This document shows positions 61,763-64,000 of a DNA stretch of 64,000 nucleotides, piece after piece. The notes below the pieces were generated by a model. It did not search any database and was not told the DNA's origin. It saw only the letters and a list, made by a program, of their open reading frames with translations. The DNA is from Achromobacter arsenitoxydans SY8 (GTDB lineage Bacteria; Pseudomonadota; Gammaproteobacteria; Burkholderiales; Burkholderiaceae_B). Position numbers and translations under genes: made by a program. The stretch is taken from contig NZ_AGUF01000055.1 of the NCBI RefSeq assembly GCF_000236785.1, positions 248,001 to 312,000 of the forward strand. Direction: 5' to 3'. The first letter of the stretch is position 1, and each line of letters starts with the position of its first letter.

Positions 61763-62880
61763 AAGTTTCCATTCAGCATCGGTGCGTCGACGCCGGCAGC
61801 TACCGCGCCGAGAGGGTGAAATCGCTTTTCAACGTCGATTCCGGCGCCGCGTTCGACCTGGACGTGGATCTGCCGATAGACGACGGCGATTGGCGCATTG
61901 GCGTTGTCGTTGGCCCATCGGGGTCGGGCAAGACCAGCATCGGCCGCGCCGTGGCCCCGCTGTACGCGCCGGCGTGGCCGGCGGACATGCCAATCATCGA
62001 CGCGATCGCGCCCGCTGGCGCTTTCGACGAGGTGACGGCCGCGCTGTCTGCGGTCGGCCTGGGCAGCGTGCCCGCATGGCTGCGGCCCTATGGCGTTCTA
62101 TCCAACGGTGAGCAGTTCCGCGCCAACCTGGCCCGCCTGGTCGTCGAAGCGCCGTCGCTGACCGTCATTGACGAGTTCAGTTCGGTGGTCGACCGGCAGA
62201 TTGCGCGCGTCGGCGCGGGCGCTTTCGCCAAGGCGTGGCGCCGCACGGGTGGCCGCGTTGTGCTGCTGTCCTGCCACTATGACGTGCTGGATTGGCTACA
62301 ACCCGATTGGGTGTTCGACACCGCCACCGGCCAGTTTGATCGGGGGGCGGTTCGACGCCGGCCCCGCCTGGACGTGGAAATCGAGCAGACCGACTGGCGC
62401 TGGTGGCCACATTTTGAGCCGCATCACTATCTGAAGCTGCCCAAGATGATCGCCGCCAGCAACTACGTCGCGTGGATCGGCGGCGAGCCGGTCGCACACC
62501 TGGCAGTCAGCACCAGGCCGGGCCTGGTAGAGGCCCGGGCGTGCCGCCTGGTAGTCATGCCGGAGTGGCAGGGCGCCGGCGTGGGCATGCGCTTCCTGAA
62601 CGCCGTTTGCGCGGCCTGGCTGGCAGGACAGAACCGGTACGGCCTGCCGCTGCGGTCGCTATTCCATACCAGTCACCCGGGCCTCGCTGCGGCGTTGCGC
62701 CGAGACGCGCGGTGGACGCAGGTATCCGGCTCGCTGTATGGCGGCCAAAAGGCGCGCGCCGCGGCATCCCAGCTGCGGAGCGCGGAGCGCAAGGGCCGGA
62801 CGACGGCGGGCAGCGGGTACGGTGGCCACTTCCGCGCCGTGCAGGGCTTCCGTTACCTGGGGGAGCCGACATGCGCGTGA
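61759..62880 (+). CDS. ABC-type ATPase fused to a GNAT (Mom-like) acyltransferase domain
   Basis: 373 aa. Residues 1-200 form an ABC ATPase without membrane helices: Walker A G-P-S-G-S-G-K-T-S (52-60), signature L-S-N-G-E-Q (114-119), Walker B T-V-I-D-E-F (135-140) and an H-loop His173. Residues 205-373 form a GNAT-like domain with the acyl-CoA motif Q-G-A-G-V-G (271-276) and H-T-S-H-P (303-307), as in Mom-type acyltransferases. COG2401-like. It follows Com and the 58-aa protein, which argues for DNA (adenine) modification. Its stop overlaps the next start. Confidence 0.78.
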   Translation: MKVSIQHRCVDAGSYRAERVKSLFNVDSGAAFDLDVDLPIDDGDWRIGVVVGPSGSGKTSIGRAVAPLYAPAWPADMPIIDAIAPAGAFDEVTAALSAVGLGSVPAWLRPYGVLSNGEQFRANLARLVVEAPSLTVIDEFSSVVDRQIARVGAGAFAKAWRRTGGRVVLLSCHYDVLDWLQPDWVFDTATGQFDRGAVRRRPRLDVEIEQTDWRWWPHFEPHHYLKLPKMIAASNYVAWIGGEPVAHLAVSTRPGLVEARACRLVVMPEWQGAGVGMRFLNAVCAAWLAGQNRYGLPLRSLFHTSHPGLAAALRRDARWTQVSGSLYGGQKARAAASQLRSAERKGRTTAGSGYGGHFRAVQGFRYLGEPTCA

Positions 62881-63491
62881 TGATCGTGGGCCAGAAGTGG
62901 CTGGGCGCGGCGTTGCTGCGCCAGTGCATCGCGGAGGGCCACCAGGTGTTGGCCGTCGCAGCGCCGCCCTCTGTGGGCGAAGAATACGACCGCCTCTACG
63001 CGACCGCGCAGCAGCTGGGGGTGCCGGCGCGCGCGGTGCGCGGCCGGCTTGTTGCGCAAGACGTCCCGCCCGGCTGCGACGTGCTGCTTGCAGCGCACGC
63101 CCATTGCTTCATCGACGCGGCAGCGCGGGCGCGGGCAAGGCACGGCGCGCTGGGTTACCACCCGTCGCTGTTGCCGCGCCACCGCGGGCGCGACGCCATA
63201 CGGTGGGCCGTGCATATGCGCGAGGCTGTCACCGGCGGCACGCTGTATCGGATGGACGATGGCGCCGACACGGGCCCGATTGTCTCCCAGGACTGGTGCC
63301 ACGTCCGGCCGGGGGACACCCCTGCAGCCCTTTGGCGCCGCGACCTGGCGCCGCTGGGCCTACGGCTGTTCTCCGAGGCGCTGGAGCGCCTGGCGCGCGG
63401 TCAGGAGTTGGCCGGGCTGGCACAAGATGAAGACCTGGCCAGCTGGGAGCCAGCATTCAGCGGTGCAAGGCTGGCAGACACATCAGGGTGA
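62871..63491 (+). CDS. formyltransferase-like protein (MTF/GART fold)
   Basis: This 206-aa protein has a formyltransferase N-terminal domain: an N-terminal Rossmann-like I-V-G-Q-K-W-L-G, then H-P-S-L-L-P-R-H-R-G-R (97-107) and M-D-D-G-A-D-T-G-P-I (128-137). The catalytic His97 and Asp133 are present, but the normal catalytic Asn (N-x-H) is replaced by Gly95. It overlaps the ABC-GNAT gene by ten bases, so they are made together, pointing to a joint role (inferred). It is not needed for host translation here, as ordinary methionyl-tRNA formyltransferases are larger. Confidence 0.78.
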   Translation: MRVMIVGQKWLGAALLRQCIAEGHQVLAVAAPPSVGEEYDRLYATAQQLGVPARAVRGRLVAQDVPPGCDVLLAAHAHCFIDAAARARARHGALGYHPSLLPRHRGRDAIRWAVHMREAVTGGTLYRMDDGADTGPIVSQDWCHVRPGDTPAALWRRDLAPLGLRLFSEALERLARGQELAGLAQDEDLASWEPAFSGARLADTSG

Positions 63492-63497
63492 TACGGC

Positions 63498-64000
63498 ATG
63501 AAAGGAAGGCGGGGGCAGGCGGGGGTGCAACAGCGGCCGCGGCCGCCTGCCAATTGGCTGGCGCGCGCGGAGGCCGCCGGCGGCTTGCTGGCACCGGCGC
63601 CCGAGCTACTGGAATGGGCCGAGGGGGTGATACTCGACTCTGGCGGCCCCCTCCACAACCCAGACCACGCTCACCTGGTTGACGCTGATCTGGCGTTCCT
63701 GTGGGCGTCGTCAGGCTTCCTGAAGGCCGGGCGCGTGGTGCTGGGCCAGGCCGAGCAAGTGATGTTTCGCGCCGGAGGCTGGCAGAAAGCCCGCCAGGAA
63801 CAGCAGATGATCGAGTGGTTCGGCCGCGTGCCCGCCTTCCTGATTACCCTTGCCGCAGACTACTGCGCGACCTGTAGCGACGCGGAATTCTGCGCGCTGG
63901 TGGAGCATGAGCTCTACCATATCGGACATGCATCTGATCCTTACGGCGCGCCTGCCTTCGACAAGCTCGGCCGGCCGAAGCTGCGCATCGTAGGGCACGA
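63498..64000 (+). CDS. phage metallopeptidase-like protein, partial
   Basis: The frame runs open from ATG 63498 to the window edge (167 residues read). The C-terminal part shows A-L-V-E-H-E-L-Y-H-I-G, an H-E-x-x-H zinc motif, preceded by conserved Y-C-A-T-C-S-D-A-E-F-C. This fits the putative phage metallopeptidase family often found just before the terminase genes. The N-terminus is basic. The gene is truncated by the window, not by mutation as far as can be seen. Confidence 0.75.
   Translation, partial: MKGRRGQAGVQQRPRPPANWLARAEAAGGLLAPAPELLEWAEGVILDSGGPLHNPDHAHLVDADLAFLWASSGFLKAGRVVLGQAEQVMFRAGGWQKARQEQQMIEWFGRVPAFLITLAADYCATCSDAEFCALVEHELYHIGHASDPYGAPAFDKLGRPKLRIVGH

Overview
The window is high-GC DNA (roughly two-thirds G+C by eye) from an Alcaligenaceae beta-proteobacterium, most likely Achromobacter or a close Bordetella relative. 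I base this on the gene families and gene order seen (TRAP dctPQ, FtsX-type permease - truncated globin - Kdo kinase, potFGHI, argA/hrpA, lpxO/dnaE followed by an LPS-core glycosyltransferase run, msbA, kefC-like antiporter), on codon bias and on protein signatures. No database search was possible.

Layout. Positions 1 to about 44,800 are chromosomal backbone. 1-1574 (minus) is the end of a TRAP dicarboxylate-type transporter operon. 1677-5354 holds a large ABC permease, a group II truncated haemoglobin and a Kdo kinase. 5498-9457 is a complete putrescine/polyamine ABC importer (binding protein, ATPase, two permeases), followed by a Spx/ArsC-like reductase and a 3-methyladenine glycosylase. 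10522-17739 has a YrbL-like kinase-fold protein, rmuC, an amidase, an aidB-type acyl-CoA dehydrogenase, rpiA and phoU. 17759-26664 has a phospholipase C, yggX, argA, hrpA and lpxO. dnaE (26740-30237) is followed by overlapping LPS-core-type glycosyltransferases and deacetylases up to 36062. YkgJ-like and YdcF proteins, a GT9 heptosyltransferase and divergent msbA follow, then a KefC-type antiporter, a membrane diguanylate cyclase and a DUF3053 lipoprotein. The backbone is rich in envelope and lipid A/LPS functions (kdkA, lpxO, msbA, WaaE-like, GT9, GT4, deacetylases).

From about 45,100 to the right edge lies the early half of a temperate, lambda-like prophage that continues beyond the window. 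A long leftward operon (53791 to 45149) carries small genes, a RecT annealing protein, a Cas4/AddB-like PD-(D/E)XK nuclease, an SMC/SbcC-like ATPase, an RdgC protein with a fused FtsK-gamma DNA-binding domain, and at its end an ASCH protein and an excisionase-like HTH. A CI-type S24 repressor and a Cro-like protein are divergently arranged. Matching 15-bp operators lie at pL (three sites exactly 23 bp apart) and at pR/pRM. The rightward operon carries a YdaT-like (CII-position) protein, an internally deleted C5-cytosine methyltransferase, a PD-(D/E)XK nuclease, a DUF1376 replication protein, RusA and a Q-position HTH protein. Two leftward accessory genes (morons) interrupt it. Next come a Com-like zinc ribbon, a 58-aa companion, an ABC-ATPase/GNAT fusion (Mom-like) and a formyltransferase-like protein, which together look like a DNA-modification cassette. 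The last gene, a phage metallopeptidase, is cut by the window edge.

The two most interesting items are the RdgC-FtsK-gamma fusion and the Com / ABC-GNAT / formyltransferase cassette. No integrase was found at the visible prophage end.
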